DNA of 64,000 nt from Bicyclus anynana (Eukaryota; Arthropoda; Insecta; Lepidoptera; Nymphalidae), in NCBI RefSeq assembly GCF_947172395.1, contig NC_069106.1, forward strand, positions 5,022,001 to 5,086,000. The letters run 5' to 3'. The notes below the pieces were generated by a model, which was not told the DNA's origin, ran no database searches, and saw only the letters and a list, made by a program, of their open reading frames with translations. Below are positions 1 through 8,998 of the stretch, in pieces. A program made the translations under genes and the position numbers. Each line of letters opens with the position of its first letter. The stretch's first letter is position 1.

Positions 1-196
1 ACTTTCGTAAATAAATCGGCGCCTTACGTGAATAAATAGTTCTCTTTCATAAATAAATCGAACCTTTTTACAATCGTAAGGATCTTTTAGTTCGTTGTAG
101 TAAACCATCTTTTGTCCCGTGGTTAGCTGACTCGGCAACGGAAAATGTGGATCAGGGTTCGCTTTCCGGATCATAAACCTTCTAAAACCTAGTCTC
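1..196. other. Unassigned AT-rich sequence
   Basis: I see no gene. The first 60 bases hold three loosely similar 'taaataaat' units spaced about 25 bp apart. Nothing else is recognisable. Confidence 0.5.
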
Positions 197-348
197 ATCA
201 TCATCATTAACAACCCATATTCGGCTCACTGTTGAACACGAGTCTCTTCTCAAAATGATAGGGGTTATGCCAATAGTCCACCACGCTGACCAGATTGGCA
301 GACTTCACACACGCAGATAATTAACCCCCCGAATAGAAGGCAGAGGTA
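197..348 (-). repeat. SINE-B fragment
   Basis: The tail half of SINE-B, read on the minus strand: 'acccatattcggctcactg' is followed by 'aggggtt', 'ccaccacgctga' and 'cagacttcacacacgcag'. The middle is deleted and only a trace of the tRNA-like head remains. It is an old, decayed copy. Confidence 0.8.
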
Positions 349-596
349 GTAATTAAAAGCTATATTAACTAGGTATGCCCGATCACGGTTTTAGGATTTA
401 CAGACATCTCTGATAGGTATTTTGTACCTATCGCCCTTCCCAACGTTTAATTTATTTTGTGTTTACGTTGTATTCCATTAATATTCATTACATCGGGCCT
501 TTTGTCTTCTTAGATAGACTGCTGAGCGCTTTGCAAACACTTGATGATCTGCCTTGACGACGACCTGTAGGCTAATTCACTATCTTTGATGTATCC
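349..596. other. Unassigned sequence
   Basis: No gene or repeat is recognised. The right part may be decayed upstream RTE sequence, but no protein similarity is visible. Confidence 0.4.
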
Positions 597-980
597 TTGT
601 CGACATATACGAAATCGAGATTCCATGTAACAAATGTCATCCGGTGCTTACTGGTAAATATCATACAGTGTGTAGATGAAATTATGAACATGAGTAAGAC
701 GAAGATCATGTGTAACGCTCATGTACCGCTCCACCCAGTTATTGTTGAGGATTCTGCGCTCGAAATTGTTGATGAGTATATATACTTAAGACACACAATC
801 CAGTTAGGTGGGTCCAATTTTGAGAGGGAGGTAAACCGCTGAATCCAACTCGGTTGGGGAGCGTTCGGGAAGCTCCGAGACATCCCTTCATCCAGAATTC
901 CTCAGTGCCTGAAGACGAAAGTCTTCGAACAGTGCGTGATGCCAGTGATGACTTACGGATCCGAAACCTGGTCGATAATG
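597..980 (+). pseudogene. RTE-like LINE, reverse transcriptase C-terminal fragment
   Basis: Decayed retrotransposon coding sequence. From about position 680 it reads MNMSKTKIMCNAHV, then IVDEYIYLRHTIQLG, then a TGA stop at 840-842 where the family normally has arginine (NR*IQLGW). The same frame continues with AFGKLRDI, PQCLKTKVFEQCVMPVMTYG and SETWS. This is the region after the RT catalytic core in RTE-type non-LTR retrotransposons, and it overlaps the better copy at 26892-27385. The reading is cut by a MITE-1 insertion and resumes at about 1504. It is not a host gene. Confidence 0.8.
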
Positions 981-1499
981 TGGATGATGACTAGGTTTGA
1001 ATATATCGATTTTTATGATACATTCGGGTAAATAAAGTCAATGTTAAATAACTATATAATTTATACATAAAAAGCAAAGATTGTCTGGATATTTGCAAAA
1101 TAAATGAGATTATAAAATTTTAAATCTATTAAAAATCTTTTATCGTAATTAGATGAAAATTCAAACAGTTTTAGCTTCCTTACATTAAATGTGACATTTT
1201 TTAATAAATGAACTATAAACATAAACGCACAAATAACAAAGATATTAGTAATTTTGTTTGAACGCACATACAAATCTAAGGATCACTACATTACCTACGA
1301 CGTCATTAGTTCGTGCCATTTTTGTATGGGGCGTTTTCCAGGGATCCGCGGCAGCGCCACAAATCTGACCCTTTAAATACCTGTAGCTCCGAAAGTAATG
1401 ATCGCAGATACCCTGTTCCTTTTACAAAATTGCTTTACTATTGGCATACTCTTAATTTATATACAATTTAAAAAACTGTCATCATCCCTATTGTAGCCC
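981..1499 (+). mobile_element. MITE-1 copy, inserted in the RTE fragment
   Basis: An AT-rich, non-coding element of about 510 bp with inverted ends: 'ggatgatgac' on the left and 'gtcatcatccc' on the right. Internal landmarks shared with other copies are 'gcaaagattgtctggatat', 'ctacgacgtcatta', 'cagggatcc' and 'ctgtagctccgaaagtaatg'. No transposase is encoded. Other copies are at 2094, 6783, 15480, 17006 and 22598. The class is unknown; the structure fits a non-autonomous DNA transposon. Confidence 0.75.
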
Positions 1500-1503
1500 T
1501 CAT

Positions 1504-1545
1504 AAAAAGGCTTAGTCACTCAGTGGGCATAATTTGACCTAAAAG
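1504..1545 (+). pseudogene. RTE-like LINE, continuation after the MITE
   Basis: 'ccctcataaaaaggcttag' followed by 'tcactcagtgggc' aligns by eye to the RTE stretch encoding G-L-V-R-R-L-R-V-T-Q-R-A, seen in the copy at 26892-27385. It resumes where the fragment at 597-980 stops, so the two pieces are one LINE split by MITE-1. Confidence 0.6.
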
Positions 1546-2093
1546 GGACTGAGTCACAATAAAGTCGACGAGTAATAACCCTTCAAATAAGTAACTATTG
1601 AATGATGTACTTAGTTTCACTTATGGTATACCTACCTACATAGGTAAGTGCATATTTTTTTTTCAATTACTACATAGTACCTACGACACATCATTTACTG
1701 ATATGGATGATTATAGAAGAGGGTAATCTGTACAAATTCGACTACTCCCATATACTCGTCCCATATACATATACTCGTCGGAACGACGTACGAATATTCA
1801 GTCGGCTCATATCGTTGAAGGGCTTATTTAGATTAATATAGGTAGGTAATTTCGATGTTAAGCAATTAACTGTAATAATACTGCAGTAAGTTAATATTTA
1901 AAACTCACATAGAAGTGGTTGATTGGGCGCAAAAGTTTTTTTCTAAATATTTACTTAGGCTTATTTGCAACGAGCGGCCCCTTTCAAACTGTCCCAATAT
2001 TGTTTGACCTAAAAGGGACTGAGTCAATAATGTCGACGAGTAATAACCCTTCAAATAGGCAACTATTGAATGATGTAGGTACTTGGGTTCAAT
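1540..2093. repeat. Region with an 80-bp direct duplication
   Basis: About 75-80 bp starting 'ttgacctaaaagggactgag' at about 1540 recurs at about 2006 with few differences. Both run through 'gtcgacgagtaataaccctt' to 'actattgaatgatgta'. The sequence between is AT-rich and unassigned. Together with the inverted MITE-1 copies on either side (981 and 2094), this suggests a local duplication or rearrangement. Confidence 0.7.
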
Positions 2094-2515
2094 AGAGATG
2101 ATGACAGTTTTTTAAATTTTTAAATTGTATATAAATTAAAAGTATGCTAATAGTAAAGCAATTTTGTTAAAGTAACAGGGTATCATTACTTTCGGAGCTA
2201 CGGGGATTTAAAGGGTCAGATTTGCGGCACTGCCACGGATCCCTGAAAAACGCCCCATACAAAATGGTACGAATTAATGACGTCGTAGGTACATAATGAT
2301 TGTTAGATTTGTATGGCCGTTCAATCAAAATTACTATTATATCTTTGTTATTTGTGCGTTTATGTTTATAGTTCATATGTTAAAAAATGTCACATTTAAT
2401 GTAAGGAAGCTAAAACTGTATGAATTTTCATCTAACTACGATAAAAAAAATTTAATAGTTATTTAAATTTTATAATCTTATTTATTTTGCAAAAAACAAT
2501 CTTTGCTTTTTATTT
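2094..2515 (-). mobile_element. MITE-1 copy, inverted, truncated
   Basis: Starts 'gatgatgacagttttttaaa' and runs through 'ttactttcggagctac', 'cgccccatacaaaa' and 'tgacgtcgtagg', the reverse complement of the copy at 981-1499. The far end is lost near 'ctttgctttttatt'. Small ORFs here are by-products of this repeat. Confidence 0.75.
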
Positions 2516-2964
2516 GGGAAAAAATTGTGACTTTCTCAAAAAAACACTTACCTACCTAGGTAGGTATGCATTTTTTGGATCAAACTTTTAAGGCCGTGTA
2601 GGGAATCTTATCCTTTATCATAAAAGTCAGTTAAAACTCAATGAAAAGTGATAATTGTGATAGTGATAATTAATATCAACATTATTTCAAAAATGTTAGT
2701 AGGTACGTAGAATTATTTTAAAGTAACAGCTTCAATACTTCAATACAACCATTTGAATTAAAGTAAAAATTAATTAATTCAGTACCTACTTTTGTAAGGC
2801 ACATTTTCTTGTAAATATTTGGATCCCCCACCAAAAATAGAAAACGTAAGGTAAGGTACGTATTTATCATCATCATCCGATAAATACGTACCTACCACTA
2901 ACACGTACGTATAACGTACTTATGTACGTTCGTGCGTATTAACTGCCGATGGAATTCCAAACTT
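2516..2964. other. Unassigned AT-rich sequence
   Basis: No gene is seen. Around 2850-2930 there are several short 'acgtacgtat'-like palindromic stretches (tacgta, acgtacg) and the inverted pair 'cgtatttatc'/'gataaatacg' around a catcat stretch. No known family. Confidence 0.45.
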
Positions 2965-3142
2965 AGTCTGACACAGGCTTCTTGCACAGACATCCAAACA
3001 CGCCACTTGATGTCTTGGGTCCACCCAGTGATCAACACTACGGTTTGTCGTGCGGGGACCTCAATGTTTATCGGCTCTTTGCACTAGTGTATGCGTACTT
3101 TGCTCATTGCCACTTCAGCTTCGCGACTCGCTGAGCTACTAA
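2965..3142 (-). pseudogene. RTE-like LINE 3' fragment
   Basis: A degenerate minus-strand copy of the RTE C-terminal region. It keeps the order 'cttgatgtcttgggtccacc', 'gtgcgggg', 'atcggctctttg', 'ttgccacttcagcttcgcga' and 'ctcgctgagcta' seen in better copies. It lies about 160 bp upstream of the candidate NPFR transcription start, so it borders or forms part of the promoter region. Confidence 0.7.
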
Positions 3143-3305
3143 AAGCTGAGTTAATAATACATAACCAAGTTTAAACATCTCTCTATTGTGTAATTAGAAA
3201 TTCCAAGTTTCAGCACTAAATATCACGTAGATAAAACGGTTGAGACCGAATTAGTGCACGATTCTACGACAATACAACGTTCCTCACCTCACTCAACTTC
3301 AGACT
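3143..3305 (+). promoter_or_regulatory. Candidate NPFR promoter region
   Basis: A non-repetitive stretch between the RTE fragment and the candidate first exon. At its right edge two initiator-like motifs (ttcagtcg at about 3305 and 3316) sit where a transcript could start. I see no TATA box 25-35 bp upstream and no good downstream promoter element. This is inferred from position and the initiator-like motifs only. Confidence 0.3.
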
Positions 3306-3639
3306 TCAGTCGAGTTTCAGTCGCCAACGTGATAACACGTCGATTCCCGAACGAAAACCGTTACGAAACTTGAAACGAGTTTCACGCGATACGAAAAAAG
3401 CATTCCGAATTCTAAATTCGAATTTTAAATTTAAACTGCATGCTTTGAGAGTGGATAAGTGTATTGTTGTAGTTTGTTTTTTTATTTCGTTTTTCGTTAT
3501 ACGGTGTTCTGACAAAATAGGTGATATAAGTAACATTTACAACAATTATGGGAAGTGGTCCAAGGAGCCCGTTTGTAGTGGTGATAATATAAACTGGACG
3601 TTATGTTACTACCACATCAAGCGGATTGTGGCCATCCAA
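3306..3639 (+). other. NPFR: Candidate 5' leader of NPFR with upstream ORFs
   Basis: The sequence before the candidate start codon differs from the surrounding repeats. It holds three upstream ORFs: 3440-3448 (ATG CTT TGA), 3548-3592 (14 codons) and 3603-3653 (16 codons, out of frame and overlapping the main start at 3640). Such leaders usually lower translation of the main frame. The in-frame reading from 3370 is open and includes a hydrophobic stretch, but it has no ATG before 3640, so I treat it as untranslated. The 5' end is not determined. Confidence 0.4.
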
Positions 3640-3660
3640 ATGCCGTTTTATGATGATATG
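3640..3660 (+). CDS. NPFR: Candidate NPFR exon 1, coding start (MPFYDDM)
   Basis: Seven codons from ATG at 3640 lead straight into a consensus splice donor (ATG|GTAAGT at 3661). The junction is phase 0, and the acceptor of exon 2 at 61985 is also phase 0. Exon 2 contains no methionine codon and starts inside the extracellular N-terminus, so the start must come from an upstream exon. The pairing is inferred from phase, strand, donor quality and the non-repetitive surroundings. A different small exon within the 58-kb interval could be the true partner. RNA-seq reads joining 3660 to 61985 would settle it. Confidence 0.45.
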
Positions 3661-3713
3661 GTAAGTCTATTTGTGTTATAAAGTAATAAGAACTACTTTC
3701 TGAAATGCTTGTC

Positions 3714-3826
3714 TAGTGGTAGGGTTCGGCCGTGGCTAGTTACTAGCCAAGACGTACCGCCAAGCAATTTAGTGTTCTGGTACAATTTGCCAAGTTAGCC
3801 TGTTTCCATCTATTGCATCGTTACTT
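3714..3826 (+). repeat. SINE-A fragment
   Basis: Internal piece with 'ttcggccgtggctagttac', 'gacgtaccgccaagcaattt' and 'gttagcctgtttccatct'. Head and tail are missing. Confidence 0.75.
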
Positions 3827-3862
3827 AACATCTGTGGGCCTATTCACTAATTTGGTATTTAT

Positions 3863-3935
3863 TAATAATAATAATAATAATAATAAAGTCTTTATTTTTT
3901 CATACAAATTAGTAATACAATTTTTTTTTTTTTTT
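3863..3935. repeat. AAT microsatellite and poly-T, probable LINE 3' end (minus strand)
   Basis: About ten AAT units are followed by 'aaagtctttattttttcata' and a long T run. Read on the minus strand this looks like an A-rich LINE tail. Confidence 0.5.
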
Positions 3936-4050
3936 TTTTATATTACGTTTGCATGAATCCCATTGTATTGGGTATAGGCCTCCTCCAGCAATTTCCACTT
4001 TCGTCTGTCCCGTCCTGACCTCAACCAATCCCCACCAGCCACTTGAGCAA
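3936..4050 (-). pseudogene. LINE reverse transcriptase C-terminal fragment
   Basis: The minus strand reads GGDWLRSGRDRRKWKLLEEA and then YTQYNG. This matches the recurring end of RTE/R1-type LINE proteins (D-W-x-x-x-A-x-D-R-x-x-W-x-x-L-E-E-A). The piece is short and decayed. Confidence 0.6.
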
Positions 4051-4756
4051 TTTGGTATTTATTAACAACCTAATAAAATAAACATCAAATCAACTGAGAA
4101 ATGTCCGATTGTGATCCGAAGTCACTACCACTACTGGATCAACGAAGCAGTTAGACAATTTGAAAGGTATGGTTAGAAAATTACAGGCACGTACGAGGAA
4201 TACCTTCTAATAAAAAAACATTGAGAGGCTCTTGTCATCCTAATATGCAACATTGGAACAATTTCTACCCATTTTTTTTAAACCATACCATAGGATACTT
4301 CTGTATGATATGTATGTAGATTTTATGGGTTTTATATCATATCAAGTTGTCCTCTTGATTTGTTACTCTAACTATGGAGAAGAAAATGTACATAATGCCT
4401 GGAAAATATCAATGAAAAGTTCGTCAATAATTTTCTTTTATTTTTCTCGTTAGAACTTTAAATTTTGACCAGTAGTAGAGTCCCCACTGGTTACTGGAAT
4501 TTGATCTTTTCTCAATTTTTATTTGTACTTATAAGTGAAAGGTCACTCATCACGAAGTATCAAAACCTGTTGATGCACCTACAAAGACGAAATTTAGCGT
4601 GGAAGTTAGTTTAAGTATAGTTTGCAGACGTCCGCTAAGAACGGATTTTTCGACAGGGCCAGACTAAAGAGGTCTAAGGACAGACAAAAATTTGTACTGC
4701 GATATTGTAAAGTTCTTAATCCTGCCTAGTATCGGTGTTTCTTTAATCCTTCCAAT
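4051..4756. other. Unassigned sequence with one Helitron-like piece
   Basis: Mostly unassigned. At 4545-4650 the sequence 'tcacgaagtatcaaaacctg' through 'cagacgtccgctaag' resembles the repeats at 57655 and 61780, which belong to a Helitron-like subfamily. The ORF at 4253-4453 shows no family features. Confidence 0.45.
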
Positions 4757-4944
4757 CATTATCATTATCATCATCATATCAGCCGATGGACGTTCACTGC
4801 AAGACATGGGCCTTTTGTAGGGACTTCCAAACATCACGATACTGAGCCCGCCTGCATCCAGCGAATCCCTGCGACTCGCTTGATGTCGTCAGTCCACCTG
4901 GTGGGGGTCGACCAACACTGGGCTTACTAGTGCGGGGTCGTCAT
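4757..4944 (-). pseudogene. RTE-like LINE 3' end
   Basis: Minus-strand C-terminal segment and ATC-rich tail: 'ggccttttgtagggacttcc', 'ctgcgactcgcttgatgtcg' and 'ccacctggtgggg'. It encodes the end of the protein (V-Q-Q-W-T-S-type terminus). Confidence 0.75.
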
Positions 4945-5280
4945 ATAAATATAATCGTACTTCCGTTTTTTCCTTTTCATAATCGTTTTTCACAGGCTTA
5001 AGTCCGGCCCCATAATCGTGAAGCTAATGCAGGCTATTTTCCTTATAGCTTGCTTATTTCAGAGATTTGAGACTTAATTTACATAATACAGCTTTGTTTC
5101 ATTAAATAGGTCCGTAGCGAAAAAAAAATACCAAAAAAAATCACAAACGCTATGTCGCTTAAATTCGCATCCTCCTTAAATTAAATACCAATAAAATAAA
5201 TTATGTAAATTGCTCTTTTCACAAAACCTCCTAAATGATCAAACTTTTCATTAAACCAAATGTATTTAATTTAACTAATT
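4945..5280. other. Unassigned AT-rich sequence
   Basis: No gene and no repeat family recognised. Confidence 0.5.
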
Positions 5281-5604
5281 GACGGCCTCCGTGGCGCTAT
5301 GAAACAAGCGGTGGGTTTACAAGAGAGAGGTCTTGGGTTCGATCCCCGGCTGGGCCGATTGAGGTTTCCTTATTGGTCTAAATCTGGCTGGTAGAAGGTT
5401 TTGGCCGTGGCTAGTTACCACCGTACCGAAAAAGACGTACTGCCAAGCGATTTAGCGTTCCGGTACGATGTCGTGTAGAAACCGAAACGGGTGTAGATTT
5501 TCATCCTCCTCCTAACAAATTAGCCCGTTTCCATCTTGATTCCATCATCATCACTTACCACCAGGTGAGATTTAGTTAAGTAACTTGTAAAGAATAAAAA
5601 AAAA
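5281..5604 (+). repeat. SINE-A, near full length
   Basis: Complete layout: tRNA-like head with B box 'gggttcgatccccgg', body 'ttcggccgtggctagttacc', 'aaagacgtactgccaag' and 'ccggtacgatgtcgtgtag', and tail 'taacttgtaaagaataaaa'. The A-box region is altered (cgctatgaaac in place of cgcagtgg). Confidence 0.85.
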
Positions 5605-5745
5605 CTGTACAGATTTTCCTAATTGTTTTGATTGAAATTTCGATTAGATAACTGTCCAGTTGAAACAGCTTGGTGTTAAACTGTATTATACGACTGTGTG
5701 CTTGTTTTAAATAAGTTTGTAAAATGGTGGTAAACAAAAAAAAAT

Positions 5746-5935
5746 TAAACCTTGGCTGAGTTTGTTGTGGGCTCTTCTCGGACCAGGGCGCGTTTGGTAT
5801 CGTAACTTTAATTTTAAGTTTTCGACTACTATTACCACCATTAGATTAAAATAAATTATTACATATTCCTGGCCTTTCAAAAGTGCTTGTAAACTAAGCC
5901 TAATTAAAATAAATGACTTTTGAAAAAAAAAAATT
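5746..5935 (+). repeat. LINE 3' end (L2/CR1-like)
   Basis: 'tgtgggctcttctcggacca' followed by 'gcgcgtttgg', 'gtaactttaattttaag', 'gcttgtaaactaagcctaat' and 'aaataaatgactttt'. The same sequence is at 9566-9762, where the tail ends in TTTGAC repeats, typical of a LINE 3' terminus. Confidence 0.6.
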
Positions 5936-6234
5936 GCGCAGTTTAACAGAATATCTGTAGCCTACATAACACGTGATTCATCGGAAAATAAACTAATTTC
6001 GGCTAAATTCAACAGTATTTCGAATATTCACTTTGTCACATTTGTTCTAAATCAGCCGCTGGATCGTTGTAATTACATCCAACTTGTATTAAAAGCAATC
6101 ATGCAACAAAGGTTCAGTGGATGGAATGGAATGGATTCAAATATAGCATACGGTCTTATTAGAGCTTAATTAAAAGCTCATGGTTAAATTGTCCAGTTTG
6201 TTTGTGTTGGTCAAAGCTAAACACCAAAAAAAGG
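5936..6234. other. Unassigned sequence
   Basis: No gene is seen. 'aaaagctcatggttaaattg' with 'tccagtttgtttgtgttggtc' at about 6172-6215 recurs at 6495-6535, flanking the LINE piece at 6235-6480. It is an imperfect direct repeat of about 45 bp. Confidence 0.55.
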
Positions 6235-6480
6235 TGAATAGATGAAATACGAACACTAGCAGGAAATTAATGGATAAAGAAAGCTAAAGACAGAGAGGTC
6301 TGGAAAAGCTGGAGGTTGCCTTTACCCGAGAAGGGGTTCCGATCAATGGTAACGAAGAAAGCGACAGCAATTAATATATTTATGTTTTTTTTTTTAAATA
6401 TTATGTTAGTGATTAAGTTTAAAAATTGCTTGTACTTTATGTTATTTTATTTGGATTGGAAATAAACAGGCTTATTATTA
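6235..6480 (+). pseudogene. LINE C-terminal fragment with 3' tail
   Basis: 'agatgaaatacgaacactag' onward reads DEIRTLAGN*WIKKAKDREV then WKSWRL, the terminal motif of RTE/R1-type LINE proteins, with one stop. It ends with a TTA-rich tail near 6470-6495. It is flanked by copies of a sequence of about 45 bp (see the preceding entry), which may be a target duplication. Confidence 0.55.
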
Positions 6481-6640
6481 TTATTATTATTATAAAAGCT
6501 CTTGGTTAAATTGTCCAGTTTGTTTGTGTTGGTCATATAAAGTTAAATTAGAACCACTTTCTGACGTTCGATGTATTGTAATTTGGTATACTTGCGTTTT
6601 AGTGACATTGCAATTTTTTATATGAACTGCTGTTTTGTGT

Positions 6641-6703
6641 TAGTAGGGAGCCGAAGCCGATCTTTATCGTGGCAGATAAACATAACAGAGGATACCCTGT
6701 ATG
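6641..6703 (-). repeat. Fragment of the tagtagggg-ended DNA element
   Basis: 'tagtagggagccgaag' followed by 'ggcagataaacataa' matches, in inverted sense, the right terminus of the element at 46670-47231. Confidence 0.6.
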
Positions 6704-6782
6704 TTGTTAAGTACCTCCACCACCTTTAAGACTATTATTGGAGGGTAGGCTTAGGGCGGGCAAATAAAAAAATAACTGCATC

Positions 6783-7113
6783 AATGGGGTTGACTATATT
6801 GATTTTTATGATTAATTCGGGTAAATAAAGTTAATGTTAACTAATTTATATACAATGAAAGCAAAGATTGTCTGGATATTTATATATAAGATTATAAAAT
6901 TTTAAAATCTATTAAAAATCTTTTATCGTAATTAGATGAAAATACGTACAGATTTAGCTTCCTTACATGAAATGTGATATTTTTCAATATATGAACTATA
7001 AACATAAACACACAAATAACAAAGATATTAGTAATTTTCTTTGATCGCCCATACAAATCTTAACGATCATCATAATCTACGACGTCATTATATCGTACCA
7101 TTTTGTATCCCTA
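6783..7113 (+). mobile_element. MITE-1 copy, 3' truncated
   Basis: Contains 'gattttta', 'gggtaaataaagttaatgtt', 'gcaaagattgtctggatat' and 'ctacgacgtcatta' in family order. It stops after 'ccattttgtat'. Confidence 0.7.
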
Positions 7114-7149
7114 TACTGTAGTTATTATAATGTTAAGTTGCAGATGGCT

Positions 7150-7300
7150 GATCCAACCCAACCACCCATTCGAAAGTCAAAGTTTCACCTCAATAATTAA
7201 ATAAAGACTTATAATGAAAACTTGGAAATGCCCGATTCAACCCCTGACCACCCATTCGAAAGTTAAGTTTCACGTCAGTAGTGAATGTACTATGAGTATA
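7150..7300. repeat. Short direct repeat
   Basis: 'accacccattcgaaagt' followed by 'aagtttcac' occurs at about 7160 and again at about 7245, giving two units of about 80 bp. No other identity. Confidence 0.6.
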
Positions 7301-7301
7301 T

Positions 7302-7554
7302 TACTATACTCCAGCCTTTCTTGATGAATACTGTTTACCAACAAAGAAATTAGAAATGAAGGTAGAAAACGCATGTCATTTCATAACTTATTTATTTTAA
7401 ATGATGTATGGTTTGTTTATAAAATGTTATATAAAATGTATTAAGCATATCTAATTGTTCTAAGCTTATTAATCTAATTTATTTTCATTAATTTAAGAAC
7501 AAGTTATAAATAATTATTATTAAAACAGTACTCATCAAGAAAGGCTGTAGTATA
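7302..7554. mobile_element. Small inverted-repeat element
   Basis: A 253-bp unit with ends of about 33 bp that are inverted copies: 'ctatactccagcctttcttg' on the left and, reversed, 'aagaaaggctgtagtatag' on the right. The interior is AT-rich and non-coding. The structure fits a MITE. Confidence 0.65.
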
Positions 7555-7819
7555 GATTTATTTTTTTTTTTTACTTACCCGATTATTTCAGGATTACATC
7601 ATCGCTTTTTAGACGAAGATAATTTATGATTGTTTCTTTAAATACGATTCCATATCTGGCTTATCTTGAGAATTTGCTTCAATAGGCTTGATTAGATAAT
7701 CTTAGTACTTATAGTATCACGGTTAAGGTCGCAATACACATACTATTCTAAAGAACATTGTCCAAATTAGCAATTAAGTTTACAATAGGCTAGTTGACAC
7801 TTATTTTAAAAAGGTCCTA

Positions 7820-8065
7820 AATTATATAATGATTTATTTATTTTGCTATCATCCGCGAAAATTCGGCGAACCCATGCGACAACGTCACCCAGGTCCGACT
7901 CTACAACGTGCAATTGCACGTTGTAGAGTCAACATCTCCTGAGGATGCTCCGGTTTCGGGGTGAAACGTACGTAGAGAGTATTTTGTCGGACCTGGGTGA
8001 AGTTGTCGCATGGGTTCGCCGAATTTTCGCGGATGATAGCAAAATAAATAAATCATTATATAATC
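7820..8065. mobile_element. Fold-back element with long arms and central palindrome
   Basis: Arms of about 79 bp (7820-7899 and 7987-8065) are near-perfect inverted copies running from 'attatataatgatttattta' inward to 'cccaggtccgac'. Next to the left arm, 7897-7930 is a 34-bp perfect palindrome centred on caattg. The ORFs on both strands are products of the symmetry. The structure resembles a fold-back DNA transposon. Confidence 0.75.
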
Positions 8066-8128
8066 ATGACGAACTTCCGCAAAGTAACGCCTGCTTCTAT
8101 CCAATAGGTCCTAAATTGTTCATTAATA

Positions 8129-8315
8129 TTTTTTTTTTATCAAGTTAGCCCTTGACTTCAATCTCACCTGATGCTAAGTGATGATGCAGTCTAATATGGA
8201 AGCGGGCTAACTTATTAGGAGGAGGATGAAAATCCGCACCCCTTTCGGTTCCTACCAATACGATATCTTCTCGGTAGAGTGGTAACTAGCCATGGCCGAA
8301 GCCTCCCACCAGCTG
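8129..8315 (-). repeat. SINE-A, head missing
   Basis: Minus-strand tail and body: 'caagttagcccttgac', 'gatgatgcagtctaa', 'ggaggaggatgaaaatcc' and 'aactagccatggccgaagcc'. The tRNA-like head is gone; an RTE fragment follows immediately. Confidence 0.8.
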
Positions 8316-8318
8316 AAT

Positions 8319-8502
8319 TCTCATCATCATCATTATCAGCTGATAGACGTCCACTGCTGGACATAGACCTCTTGCATGGACTTCCAAGCACAACGGTCTC
8401 GAGCCGCCAGCATCCAGCGGCTTCCCGCAATCCGCTTGATGTCCTCGGTCCATTTAGTAAGGGGTCGATCAACACTGCGCTTTCCGGTGCGGGGTCGGGG
8501 GT
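8319..8502 (-). pseudogene. RTE-like LINE 3' end
   Basis: The minus strand encodes RPRTGKRSVDRPLTKWTEDI, then KRIAGSRWMLAARDRCAWKS, then MQEVYVQQWTSIS and a stop. This is the C-terminus of the RTE protein, followed by an ATC-rich 3' tail. It is open over this short stretch but is only the end of the protein. Confidence 0.8.
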
Positions 8503-8796
8503 TCCTAGACTTCACAAGTATCACAGACCGGTGTCGGGCAACAGCGACACTGGTGCGAGTAGTTTAGGACTGCGAATGACGAACCTGTATGCCCTGCGTG
8601 GTCATTTATTGGCACGTACCTTGCAATGTAAATATTTATTTTTTTTAAATTATCGCTCGTGAAAAAAAGTTATCATTTTTTTTGACAATACGAGCCAAAA
8701 CATTATCGCCATGATTGTCTATATTTTATCTGTGTTATGACGTCAAGTAAACCCGTAAACATTGAATATAATAACAATACTGAGAGAAGCAAAAGA
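8503..8796. other. Unassigned sequence
   Basis: No gene and no recognised repeat. Confidence 0.45.
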
Positions 8797-8860
8797 TTAG
8801 ATTGCATCACTTACCATCAGGTGAGATTGTAGTCAAGGGCTAACTTGTAAAGAATAAAAA
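8797..8860 (+). repeat. SINE-A tail fragment
   Basis: Only the last 60 bp: 'catcacttaccatcaggtga' then 'gattgtagtcaagggctaac' and 'ttgtaaagaataaaaa'. Confidence 0.8.
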
Positions 8861-8998
8861 AAGTAAGTCCACTTAAATTTTAAACTACATCAAATATCAT
8901 TCAAAAGCAAACTTGTCAAAAAAAATACTTACCTAAAATATTAAGGCAAATATTCCTAAATATATTTTTGGTAATAAATAAATTCCTAGAAGATCGTC

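Noticed and set aside
3370..3639. Long in-frame extension upstream of the NPFR start with a hydrophobic stretch that could be a signal peptide
   Set aside because: There is no ATG in this frame before 3640. The hydrophobic run is probably chance in the leader, though a further upstream exon cannot be excluded.
8279..8662. 127-codon + strand ORF
   Set aside because: It is antisense to SINE-A and the RTE C-terminus; the true coding trace is on the minus strand.
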